This document shows positions 15,601 through 24,675 of a stretch of DNA of 64,000 bases, piece by piece. Position 1 is the stretch's first letter, and each line of letters begins with the position of its first letter. The position numbers were made by a program, and so were the translations under genes. The notes below the pieces were generated by a model. The model saw only the letters and a program-made list of their open reading frames with translations. It searched no databases and was not told the DNA's origin. Source of the stretch: Colletes latitarsis (Eukaryota > Arthropoda > Insecta > Hymenoptera > Colletidae); assembly GCF_051014445.1 (NCBI RefSeq), contig NC_135134.1, positions 28,771,672 to 28,835,671 on the forward strand, read 5' to 3'.

Positions 15601-17380
15601 AAAAAAGGGCCAGAATCTGTCCATCAAGTATGAGAAATATGCGAAAGTATGAGCCTGATGAGAGCAAATCACGGACCTAACATAGACCTAACATGCGTTA
15701 TCCTCTAAAATATTGAACGAAACCAGGTTTAATGGACTGCTTCAGTGTGGTACCACATTGCTACGTGATCCAAATCAGAAAAAACCCGGGCTCTGTTCAA
15801 CAAGTATGTGAAGAATGTGAAAGTATGACCCTGATGAGTGCAAATCCAAGGCCTAACCTAGACCTAACATGTATTATCCCCTAAAATATTGATCGAAACC
15901 AGGTTTAATGGTCTGTTTCAGTGTGGTACCACATTACTGCGTGATTCAAACTAAAAAAAGCCCAGAATCTGGCCATCAAGTATGAGAAATATGCGAAAGT
16001 ATGAGCCTGATGAGAGCAAATTCCAGACCTAACCTAGACCTAACATGAGTTATCCTTTGATATGTTGACCCAGACTAGGTTTAATTGACTGTTTCAGTGT
16101 GGTACCACATTACCACGTGATCCAAACCAGAAAAAGCCCTGAATCTGGCCATCAAGTATGAGAAATATGCGAAAGTATGAGCATCATGAGAGCAAATCCC
16201 AGACCTAACCTAGACCTAACATGCGTTATCCTCTAAAATATTGACCGAGACCAGGTTTAGTCGACTGTTTCAGTGTGGTACCATATTACTGTGTGATTCA
16301 AACCAGTGAAAGCCCAGGATCTGGACAACAAGAATGAGAAATATGCGAAAGTATGAGCATGATGATAGCAAATCCCAGACCTAACCTGGACCTAACATGT
16401 GTTATATTCTAAAATATTGATAGAAAGCAGGCATTATTGTCTGTTTCAGTGTGCTACCACATTACCACGTGATGCAAACCAGAAAAAACCCACGATCTGT
16501 TCACCATGTATGTGAAGAATGCGAACGTGTGAGCCTGATGAGAGCAAATCCAAGGCCTAACCAAGACCTAAGTTGCGTTATCCTCTAAAATATTGATCGA
16601 AACCAGGTTTAATGGACTTCTTCAGTGTGGTAACACATTGCAACGTGATCCGAACCAAAAAAAGCCCAGAATCTGGCCATCAAGTATGAGAAATATGCGA
16701 AAGTATGAGCCTGATGAGTGCAAATCCCAGACCTAACCTAGACCTATCATGTGTTATTCTCTGAAATATTGATTGAAACCAGGTTTAATGGACTCTCTCC
16801 GTGTGATACCACATTACCACTTGATCCAAAACAGGAAAAGCCCAGGATCTGGCCAACAAGTATGCGGAAAATGTGAATGTATGTGCCTGATGCGAGCAAA
16901 TCCCAGACCTAACATAGACCTAACATGCGTTATCCTCTAAAATATTGATCGAAACCATGTTTAATGGACAGTTTCAGTGTGGTACCACATTACTACGTGA
17001 TCCAAGCCAAAGAAAGCCGAGAATCTGGCCAACAAGTATGAGAAATATGCGAAAGTATGAGCCTGATGCGTGCAAATCCCAGACCTAACCTAGACCTAAC
17101 ATGCGTTATCCTCTAAAATATTGATCGTGACCAGGTTCAGTCGACTGTTTCAGTGTGGTACCACATTGCTACGTGATCCAAACCAGAAAAAACCCTGGTT
17201 CTGTTGAACAAGTATGTGAAGAATGTGAAAGTATGACTGATGAGTGCAAATCCAAGGCCTAACCTAGACCTAACATGTGTTATCCTCTAAAATATTTATC
17301 GAAACCAGGTTTAAATGACAGTTTCAGTGTGGTAACACATTACTACGTGATCCAATCCAGAAAAGGCCCAGGATCTAGCA

Positions 17381-18286
17381 AACAAGTATGAGAAATATGC
17401 GAAAGTATGAGCATGATGAGGGCAAACCCCAGACCTAACACGCGTTATCCTCTAATATATTTATCGAAATCAGGTTTAATGGTCTGTTTCAGTGTGGTAC
17501 CGCATTACTACGTGATCGAAACAAGAAAAAACCCAGGATCTGTTCAAGAATTATGTGAAGAATGCGAAAGTATGAGCCTGATGAGGGCAAATCCTAGACC
17601 TAACCCAGACCTAACTTGCGTTATCCTCTAAAATATTGACGGAAACCACGTTTAAATGACAGTTTCAGTGTGGTACCATATTACTACATGATCCAATCCA
17701 GAAAAAGCCCAGGATCTAGCCAACAAGTATGAGAAATATGCGAAAGTATGAGCCTGATGAGGGCAAATCCTAGACCTAACCCAGACCTAACACGCGTTAT
17801 CCACTAAAATATTTATCAAGACCAGGTTTAATTGACTCTTTCAGTGTGGTACCACATTACTACGTGATCCAAACCAGTGGAAGCCTAGGATCTGGCCAAC
17901 AAGTATGAGAAATATGCGAAAGTATGAGCCTGATGGGTGCAAATCCCAGACCTGTCCCAGACATAACTTGCGTTATCCACTATAATATTGATCGAAACCA
18001 CGTTTAAATGACAGTTTCAGTGTGGTACCACATTACTACATGATCCAATCCAGAAAAAGCCCAGGATCTAGCCAACAAGTATGAGAAATATGCGAAAGTA
18101 TGAGCCTGATGAGGGCAAATCCTAGACCTAACCCAGACCTAACATGCGTTATCCTCAAAAATATTGATCGAAACCATGTTTAATCGACTGTTACAGTGTG
18201 GTACCACATTACTACGTGATCCAATCCAGAAAAAGCCCAGGATCTAGCCAACAAGTGTGAGAAATATGCGAAAGTATGAGCCTGAT
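17381..18286. repeat. Satellite, right-type subfamily, left of element 1
   Basis: From about 17.4 kb the monomers change to the type seen right of the elements. They carry GAGGGCAAATCCTAGACC, CCCAGGATCTAGCCAACAAG, and CACGCG or TTGCG at the phase landmark. About five monomers lie between this subfamily junction and element 1. The monomer at about 17.9 kb (CCTGTCCCAGACATAACTTG) is a close relative of the sequence just right of element 1. No gene is seen. Confidence 0.85.
18273..18286. repeat. Target-site duplication of element 1, left copy
   Basis: AGTATGAGCCTGAT (14 bp; 16 if the two preceding A residues shared with the tail are counted). It directly precedes the 5' end of element 1 and recurs right after its poly(A) tail. 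The same sequence is part of the normal satellite monomer, so the duplication is read from the interrupted and resumed monomer phase. Confidence 0.85.
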
Positions 18287-18298
18287 ACAGAAAATAAA

Positions 18299-20008
18299 AT
18301 GGGGATGGGGCGGGTTTTGCCGGTTAGGGAGGACGGAGACGGGGTTGGGGTTAGGGTGGCGGCGCTCGCGCCCCACTCAGCGCCAGGTGCGGCTTCGTGG
18401 AGGGTGGAGGAGGACGACGAGACGGCGTCGGTCTCGTCCTTCTCCTCCAGCACGAGCCACATAGGCTCTAAGAGGAAGAGGGCAGGCCGTCGTCGAGGTG
18501 GGCGGGGCGATGAGCCCGTCGGTGAGGCTGAGTTGCCTCAGGGACGAGGTGACCGAGGAGATATCGGAGAGGATCTCCTCGTCCCTGAGGCGGGTGGAGA
18601 AAGTCGCCGCTGCCTGCGCCTTTAAGGGGCAGAAAAGCGGTGGCGCGGAGGCCCTGAAGGCCGCGGCGGATGAAATGAGGGAGGCGGCGCGGGAGCTCAG
18701 AGGGCGGAACGCCCGTCTGCAGCTCCTGTTGGAGGAGGAGCGACAGGGGAGGAGGAGGGCAGAGGCGCTGTGGAACAGCGCGGCCCTCCCTCCCATCCTC
18801 CCTCCTCCTCCACCGCCGCGTCCCTCGGCGGAGGTAAATAAGCGGAGTGCGGCGGCAGTGGTGCGGGGCACCGCGGGCCCCTCCACCCGCGCTCCGCCCG
18901 TGAAGAAGTCCCCGTCCTCCTCAGAAGACGATCTTCTGAGGAGGATTGGGGATATGATTGATGGCAAGCTGGCCGCCTTCCGGGAGGAGCTCCTCGCCGG
19001 AAGAGCGGTCAGCATTAAGGCGGTGCCTCCCCGACGTGTTCCGGTACAGTCGGGGAAGGCAAAGAAGGGCGGAGTGAAGGCTCCGCCCAGCGTTGCGGCA
19101 CCAGGGCCCCGGGTCGCGACCCCCAAGGGGGGTGGTGTACCCGTGGTCGCGGTGGTCGCGTCCTCCACAGCACCCTCCCAAGGGGGGGTGGCGTGGAGTG
19201 AGGTGGTGGGGCGGAAGGCGAAGCGGGCGGCGAGGAAGGCCTCGCAACCGCAGCCTCCGCCTCCGCCGCCGGCGGCCATGGTAAAGGCCGCGAAGGTCGG
19301 GAAGGCACGACCAGGTCGTCCCCCAAAAACGGCAGCGGTGACGCTGACCGTTGCGCAGGGGGGCGACCTGACCCTCGCGGAGGCGTTGCGGCTCGCCAGG
19401 GAGAATATCTCCCTGGAAGAGCTGGGCATCGCCTCCGTGAGGGCGAAGAGGGCCGTGACCGGGGGTCTCTTGCTGGAGATCCCCGGAGCTGAAAGCGGCG
19501 CGAAGGCGGATCGTCTCGCCCAGAGGCTCCGGGAGCAGCTGGGCGAGCGAGGTGTCCGGGTCGCCCGGCCCACGAAGCGCACGGAGATGCGCGTTTGTGG
19601 GCTGGACGACTCGGTCAGCGCACAGGATGTGTCCCGTGCCCTTGCGAGGGCGGCGGACTGTCCTGTGAAGGACCTGCGGATCGGAGAGATCCCGATGCCC
19701 GAATTGGGGCACGTGAGGCAGTGGTGCACCTCGCCGGTGGACCGCAGCGGTCAGTGTTACCGCTGCGGTGCCAAAGAGCACCGTGCGAGCCAGTGCTCGG
19801 CGGCCCCCCACTGCCCGCTGTGTGCGGACATGGGGAGGCCAGCCGATCACAGGGTGGGGAGCAAGAAGTGCTCCCCCCCTCCCGGAAGGAGAGGAAGAGG
19901 CGGGCTGCACCGGCTCCGGTGCCGAGGGCGGTGGCATCGTCCTCCATGGAGGTGGACGGTGCTACGGGGACGGACGGCCGGGAGGAGGCTGGCGCGGCCA
20001 TTAATTAA
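18299..20008 (+). pseudogene. Element 1 ORF1 (Gag-like zinc-knuckle protein), broken
   Basis: Remnant of the RNA-binding ORF1 protein of an R1-type retrotransposon, judged against the intact ORF1 of element 2. The original start is missing through 5' truncation; an in-frame ATG at 18299 lies close to the element 2 start. A 5-bp loss in a GGGC/GGGGC run at about 18481-18485 shifts the frame after the basic KRKRAG motif. A 144-bp in-frame deletion at about 19689-19700 removes 48 residues, including the first two cysteines of zinc knuckle 1. A C7 run at 19873-19879 (C8 in element 2) shifts the frame again just after the third knuckle, replacing the last ~40 residues. The second knuckle (CYRC..H..C) and third knuckle remain. 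The C7/C8 change could be a sequencing error, but the deletions cannot. Confidence 0.88.
18916..18944 (+). other. 13-bp perfect hairpin inside ORF1
   Basis: CCTCCTCAGAAGA and its exact reverse complement are separated by three bases (CGA) in the serine-rich linker of ORF1. Element 2 has the same arms (around 29071-29097 on the opposite strand). It is one of many long perfect inverted repeats in the element. Confidence 0.75.
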
Positions 20009-20081
20009 TGCCGCCCCGCCTCCTCCTCCAGGCCAACCTCAACCACTGCCGCGCGGCACAGGACTTGATGTCCCAAGTCCT
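20006..20081 (+). promoter_or_regulatory. ORF1/ORF2 stop-start overlap (TAATG) with downstream hairpin, element 1
   Basis: The ORF1 stop TAA (20006-20008) shares its last A with the ORF2 ATG (20008-20010), inside the AT-only palindrome ATTAATTAAT within otherwise GC-rich coding sequence. A perfect 8-bp hairpin (AGGACTTG / CAAGTCCT, 6-base loop) lies at 20060-20081, about 50 nt into ORF2. SART1 of silkworm uses a UAAUG overlap for termination-reinitiation of ORF2, and the same mechanism is inferred here. Confidence 0.7.
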
Positions 20082-21717
20082 CGCGGAGTGGGGGGTTGGC
20101 CTGGCGGTCGCCGCCGAGCCGTACCGCGTCCCTGATCACCCTCATTGGGTGGGCGACGCGGACGGCTTGGTGGCGACGGTATGGGGAGGGGGCGACGGGT
20201 CCCCACCGTTCTCCTTGTTGGAGCGCGGTCGGGGATTCGTCGCCGTGGACTGGGGGGGGAGTCGCTGTGGTGGGGTGCTACATTTCGCCCCGTAGCGGTC
20301 ACGCTGCGTTCGAGCTGTACTTGGCCGAGGTCGCGGCATGCGTGCAGCGCTACGCGGCCCGGCCGGTGCTGGTCCTGGGGGATTTTAATGCCAAGTCGGT
20401 GGCTTGGGGATCCCCCAGGACCTCCGTTCGCGGCGGGATCCTGGGCGATTGGGCGGCGGGGCTCGACCTCCGGGTATTGAACCGGGGGTCGGAGCACACA
20501 TGCGTGCGGCGATATGGGGGGTCCATCGTGGATGTTGGATTCGCGACCCCCAACGCCGTGCGCATGGTGTCGGGTTGGCACGTGGTCGCGGGGGCAGAGA
20601 CACTCTCCGATCACCGGTACATCCGGATGGAGGTCTCTGCCGCCGCGAGTGCATCCCGACACGGCCGCCTGCGTGGCACCCCACCACGCCGCTGGGCGCT
20701 TCGGCGCCTGGACAAGGACGCCCTGATGGCAGCTGCCCTCGCTGCAACTTGGCCGCAGGGAGCGGCCGAGTTGCCGAGCATAGAGGAGGAGGTCGCCCGG
20801 CTCGGAGCATTGGTCGCGGGTATTTGCGACGCGGCGATGCCTCGGGTCGGGCGGGCTTCTCCTCGCCGGGCGGTGTACTGGTGGTCGGACGCGATCGCGG
20901 AGTTGCGAGTCGCGACTGTCCGCGCCCGACGCCAGTACACCCGCGCGCGCCGTCGTCAACGTACAGGCGACGGCGTGGCGCGAGCGAGGGCAGCTGATGA
21001 CCTGTATGGAGCATACCGCGTGGCGCGGGTTGCTCTGCAGGTCGCCATCAAACGGGCCAAGACCCAGGCATGGAAGGAGCTCCTCCAGACCCTTGATGAC
21101 GATCCATGGGGGCGCCCATATAAGGTGGTGCTGAATAAGCTCCGCCCGTGGGCGCCCCCCGTCACCGAGGGTCTTGACCCCCGGCTGCTGGAGGACGTGG
21201 TCAATACACTCTTCCCAATTGGGGAGAGGGGACCGCGTCCTCCGGCGGCGGCGGCTGTCCCAGTGGAGTGGACGGCCGAGCTGGGGGTCACGCAGGAGGA
21301 GCTGGCGGCGGCCATCAGACGGCTCGGGGTTCGTAACACGGCCCCGGGTCCGGATGGTGTGCCCGGCCGGGTTTGGGTCTTGACCCAGGGCGTCCTTGGG
21401 GCCGACCTCAGGCGGTTGTTCGACCGCTGCCTGAGGGACGGGCGATTCCCCCCCAGTTGGAAGGTGGCGAGGATGGTCCTCCTCCGGAAGGAGGGTCGGC
21501 CCGCGGAGTCTCCCTCCGCATACCGGCCCATTTGTCTCCTCGACGAGGTGGGCAAGCTCTTCGAGCGTGTGATTGCTGCCCGCCTCGTCGAGCACCTGTC
21601 GCGGGGTGATCCCGGTCTGGCCGACTGCCAGTTCGGTTTCCGGGGGGGCCGATCGACTATCGACGCGATAGGTCGTGTGAGGGCCCTCTCGGAGGCGGCC
21701 GTCTCCCGGGGAGGGGT

Positions 21718-21751
21718 GGCATTGGCAATATCCTTGGATATTGCCAATGCC
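21718..21751 (+). other. 16-bp perfect inverted repeat over reverse transcriptase motif A
   Basis: GGCATTGGCAATATCC is followed by TT and then its exact reverse complement. It spans the codons for ALAISLDIANAF, which include the catalytic aspartate. Element 3 keeps the perfect palindrome; element 2 has one mismatch, which is also its Ile-to-Val change. Confidence 0.85.
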
Positions 21752-22980
21752 TTTAACACCCTCCCCTGGGAAGGGATAAGGAGGGGACTCGAATATCATC
21801 GAGTCCCCCCTTGTCTCAGGGCGGTCGTCGGGGATTATCTCCGCGGCAGGTGGATCGAGTATCCTGGCCGGGATGGTGATATGCGGAGGGAGGTGTACTG
21901 CGGTGTTCCGCAGGGGTCGGTCCTCGGGCCACTCCTGTGGAACATCGCGTACGACTCGGTGTTGCCGGCCGGCCTCCCCGACGGCGTCAGCACGGTGTGT
22001 TATGCGGATGACACACTGGTGCTGGCCGTCGGGGCGCACTGGGGGAGCGCCATGCGTCGCGCGGAGGAGGGGTCGCAACGCGTCGTCGACCGGATCAGGG
22101 GGATGGGGATGACGGTGGCGGTCCATAAGACCGAGGTGATTGCGTTTCATTCACCTCGGCAGGATCCGCCACCCCCTATGATTCGGGTGGGTGGGGCTGA
22201 CATCGAGGTGAAGCCCCAGATCAGGTATCTGGGGCTGATCCTCGATAGCCACTGGCGTTTCGAGAAGCATTTCCGCTGCCTGGTCCCCCGGTTGGAAAGG
22301 ATGGTTGCGGCTCTGGGCCGGATCCTGCCCAACCTGGGGGGCCCAGCGGGCCGAGTTCGTCGCCTCTATGTGGCAATGGTCCAGTCGGTGGCCCTATACG
22401 GGGCCCCCGTCTGGGCGGACGACCTGGCTGCCTCCCGGCGCAGCATGACTATGCTGCGTCGGGTGCAGAGGCGCATGGCGCTCAGGGTCGTCCGCGGGTA
22501 TCGGACCATGTCACATGAGGCGGCAACGGTTCTAGCGGGGATGCCGCCCATGGACCTGCTCGCGCGGTCGCACGCGGTGATGTACCGGCACCGCGTCAAC
22601 CGTCGCGCGGGGGTGGGGGCGGTCCCGGGCGGGCAGGAACCTGCTTGGGGCGATTTGAAGCGCCAGGCCCGGCAGTCCGTGTTGCTCACGTGGCAGGAGC
22701 GGCTGGCTCTGCCAACTGGGGGGCACCGGAGAGTCGGGGCTGTTCGGCCACTCCTGAAGGAGTGGCTGGACAGAGGCCATGGCAGCCTCACCTACCGGCT
22801 GGCACAGGTATTTTCCGGGCATGGCAGCTTCGGAAGATACCTGTGTCGGATAGGGAAGGAGCCGACGGCGCGTTGCTGCCACTGCGACGCTGAGCAGGAC
22901 ACGGCGGATCATACCCTGGAGGTATGCCCCGCGTGGGAGGGGGAGCGCCGTGTCCTGGTCGGCGTCGTCGGGCGGGATGT

Positions 22981-23123
22981 CTCGCTGCCGGGCGTAGTGC
23001 GCGCCATGCTCGGCAGCGAGGAGAAGTGGAGGGCCGTGGCCTCCTTCTGCGAGAACGTAATGTTGCAGAAGGAGGCCGCGGGGAGGGAGCGCGAGCTTCA
23101 GCGGCGCGCTGAAGCTCGCGCTC
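22981..23123 (+). other. Chain of three perfect hairpins at the end of ORF2
   Basis: Three consecutive perfect inverted repeats lie in the last ~210 coding bases: CTCGCTGCCG (22981-22990 with 23011-23020), GGCCTCCTTCTGC (23038-23050 with 23065-23077) and GAGCGCGAGCTTCAGC (23087-23102 with 23108-23123). All three are preserved in elements 2 and 3. They may extend the structured 3' RNA domain that non-LTR reverse transcriptases use to recognise their template; this is inference. Confidence 0.75.
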
Positions 23124-23191
23124 GTGCGGTGGCCCGAGGTCGTCGCCCGGTCGCGAGGCGTCGCGGGCGGCCGCCTCGGCGTGGCGGATGA

Positions 23192-23707
23192 CCTAGGCTG
23201 GGAGGGGGGTCCTGAGGGGACCCTCCTCCCGCCAGGCGGCGCCGGGTCGGACCGGTTGGGGGTAGGAGTGCCTCCCCCTACCGGTCCGACGCAAGGGGAG
23301 GCACCCTCGGCGGTCTGGTGCGGCCATGAACGCCCGGCCGCCGAGGGGTGGAAACGGGGTCGCGGGCGGTTGCGAGTTGGGGCTCGCAGCCGCCACTAAA
23401 CGCAGCCCCGGGACGGATAGCGGCGGGATGGAGTGGCCCCGTCCCGCCGCTATGAGGCAGTGTGTCTACTGGGGGGACCGATTGTCCCCCCGGGGGATGG
23501 GCGCGAAAGCGCGGGCACGGGGAGAATACCGGAAGAATGCTTCGAGCGATTCCCGGTATCCTCCCAAAACGTGCCGAAGGGTCACCGTGGGGTTTTTAGT
23601 GGGTAGGTCCCGCGCCTGTCGTTGTACGGGCGCGGGGAATCCCACACACCCCTCCCACCTCTCCCCAAGGAGGTGGGAGGGAGTCTTTCAAAGATTTTCC
23701 CCACGAC
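23192..23707 (+). other. Element 1 3' UTR (516 nt, highly structured)
   Basis: It runs from the ORF2 stop to GACAAAA. Perfect stems: GTCGGACCGGT (23246-23256 / 23280-23290), ATAGCGGCGGGA (23417-23428 / 23442-23453), GGGGGGAC (23471-23478 / 23484-23491) and CCCTCCCACCT (23650-23660 / 23671-23681). A stem at 23521-23564 has a mismatch here but is perfect in elements 2 and 3. The length is identical in all three copies. No AATAAA signal is seen near the tail. Confidence 0.85.
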
Positions 23708-23732
23708 AAAAAAAAAAAAAAAAAAAAAAAAA
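23708..23732 (+). other. Poly(A) tail of element 1
   Basis: Run of about 25 A directly after GACG-AC at the end of the 3' UTR. The last one or two A may belong to the target-site duplication. It marks insertion by target-primed reverse transcription. Confidence 0.92.
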
Positions 23733-23746
23733 AGTATGAGCCTGAT
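23733..23746. repeat. Target-site duplication of element 1, right copy
   Basis: AGTATGAGCCTGAT, identical to the copy before the element. The satellite monomer resumes exactly in phase after it (GAGTGCAAATCCC). Confidence 0.85.
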
Positions 23747-24117
23747 GAGTGCAAATCCCAGAACTGTCCAAGACATAACTTGCGTTATCCACTATAATAT
23801 TGATCGAAACCAGGTTTAATGGACAGTTTCAGTGTGGTACCACATTACTACATGATCCAATCCAGAGAAAGCCCCGGATCTAGCCAACAAGTATGAGAAA
23901 TATGCGAAAGTATGAGCCTGATGAGGGCAAATCCTAGACCTAACCCAGACCTAACAAGCGTTATCCTCTAAAATATTTATCGAAATCAGGTTTAATGGAC
24001 TGTTTCAGTGTGGTACCACATTACTACGTGATCCAAACACGACAAAACCCAGGATCTGTTCATGAAGTATGTGAAAAACGCGAAAGTATGAGCCTGATGA
24101 GGGCAACTCCCAGACCT
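23747..24117. repeat. Satellite spacer between elements 1 and 2
   Basis: About 2.1 right-type monomers (2.3 if the flanking duplications are included). They show the usual AAAATATT, TGTGGTACCACA and GAAAGTATGAGCCTGATGAG blocks. The spacer separates two tail-to-tail elements, so it forms the loop of a large inverted repeat. No gene. Confidence 0.93.
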
Positions 24118-24128
24118 ATCCCAGACAT

Positions 24129-24131
<3 letters not shown>
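24118..24131. repeat. Target-site duplication of element 2, left copy
   Basis: ATCCCAGACATAAC, abutting the poly(T) of element 2. The same 14 bases follow the far end of the element at 30121-30134, where they continue into TTGCGTTAGCC. The first TT of the T run may also belong to the duplication. Confidence 0.9.

Positions 24132-24159
<28 letters not shown>
24132..24159 (-). other. Poly(A) tail of element 2 (seen as poly(T))
   Basis: Twenty-eight T on the plus strand between the target-site duplication and the 3' UTR end GTCGTGGGG. Confidence 0.93.
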
Positions 24160-24675
24160 GTCGTGGGGAAAATCTTCGAAAGACTCCCTCCCACCTCCTT
24201 GGGGAGTGGTGGGAGGGGTGTGTGGGATTCCCCGCGCCCGTACAACGACAGGCGCGGGACCTACCCACTAAAAACCCCACGGTGACCCTTCGGCACGCTT
24301 TGGGAGGATACCGGGAATCGCTCGAAGCATTCTTCCGGTATCCTCCCCGTGCCCGCGCTTTCGCGCCCATCCCCCGGGGGGACAATCGGGCCCCCCAGTA
24401 GACACACTGCCTCATAGCGGCGGGACGGGGCCACTCCATCCCGCCGCTATCCGTCCCGGGGCCGCGTTTAGTGGCGGCTGCGAGCCCCAACTCGCAACCG
24501 CCCGCGACCCCGTTTCCACCCCTCGGCGGCCGGGCGTTCATGGCCGCACCAGACCGCCGAGGGTGCCTCCCCTTGCGTCGGACCGGTAGGGGGAGGCACT
24601 TCTACCCCCAACCGGTCCGACCCGGCGCCGCCTGGCGGGAGGAGGGTCCCCTCAGGACCCCCCTCCCAGCCTAGG
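24160..24675 (-). other. Element 2 3' UTR (516 nt)
   Basis: Same length and fold potential as in element 1. The GAGGATACCGG stem (perfect 11 bp) and the ATAGCGGCGGGA stem are intact. The GGGGGGAC hairpin has a point mutation, and the terminal CCCTCCCACCT stem has one mismatch at its loop-closing pair. Stem arms are thus mostly but not fully kept among the three copies. Confidence 0.85.

Larger units (their letters stand above)
1..17380. repeat. Satellite array, left subfamily (176-bp monomers)
   Basis: Head-to-tail tandem repeat. The CATGYG landmark at about 25 recurs at about 201, giving a period of 176 bp, so roughly 99 monomers fit here. Conserved blocks per monomer are the CCTAA-like segment, TCCTCTAAAATATTGATCG, AAACCAGGTTTA, the palindrome TGTGGTACCACA, and GAAATATGCGAAAGTATGAG. 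This subfamily typically carries GAGAGCAAATCCC or GAGTGCAAATCCC and GGCCATCAAGTATGAG. Monomers between about 12.7 and 17 kb are more divergent (for example about 16.74-16.86 kb). There are no inserted elements and no credible gene. Short open frames of about 63 codons recur only because each monomer is open in one frame. Confidence 0.97.
20008..23191 (+). pseudogene. Element 1 ORF2 (endonuclease-reverse transcriptase), one frameshift
   Basis: Same product as ORF2 of element 2: APE-type endonuclease, R1-type linker, reverse transcriptase and C-terminal CCHC. The ATG at 20008 opens a frame that stops after 95 codons because a G run at 20252-20259 has eight G (seven in element 2). From the shifted frame the rest reads open to the TGA at 23189-23191. 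Visible motifs downstream of the shift include GDFNA, SDH, SLDIANAF, PQGSVLGP, YADD and the CCHC near the end. Apart from the shift only about a dozen residues differ from element 2, so decay is recent. A one-base homopolymer difference may be a sequencing artefact; ORF1 of this copy is nevertheless certainly damaged. Confidence 0.9.
18287..23732 (+). mobile_element. Element 1: 5'-truncated R1-clade non-LTR retrotransposon
   Basis: GC-rich 5.4-kb insert in AT-rich satellite, ending in a poly(A) tail (about 23708-23732) and flanked by a 14-16 bp target-site duplication. The protein-coding content (zinc-knuckle ORF1, then APE endonuclease and reverse transcriptase ORF2) and the 516-nt 3' UTR match element 2 closely. 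The 5' end falls just inside the start of ORF1: it lacks the 385-nt 5' UTR and the first ATG present in element 2. The N-terminal coding region up to about residue 40 is visibly more diverged from element 2 than the rest. ORF1 and ORF2 are broken, so this copy cannot move on its own. It lies tail to tail with element 2. Confidence 0.93.

Noticed and set aside
1..18286. Identity with the 176-bp AluI satellite of honey bee
   Set aside because: Only the monomer length agrees. The AluI site AGCT is not conserved in these monomers, and I cannot compare sequences, so no species call is made.
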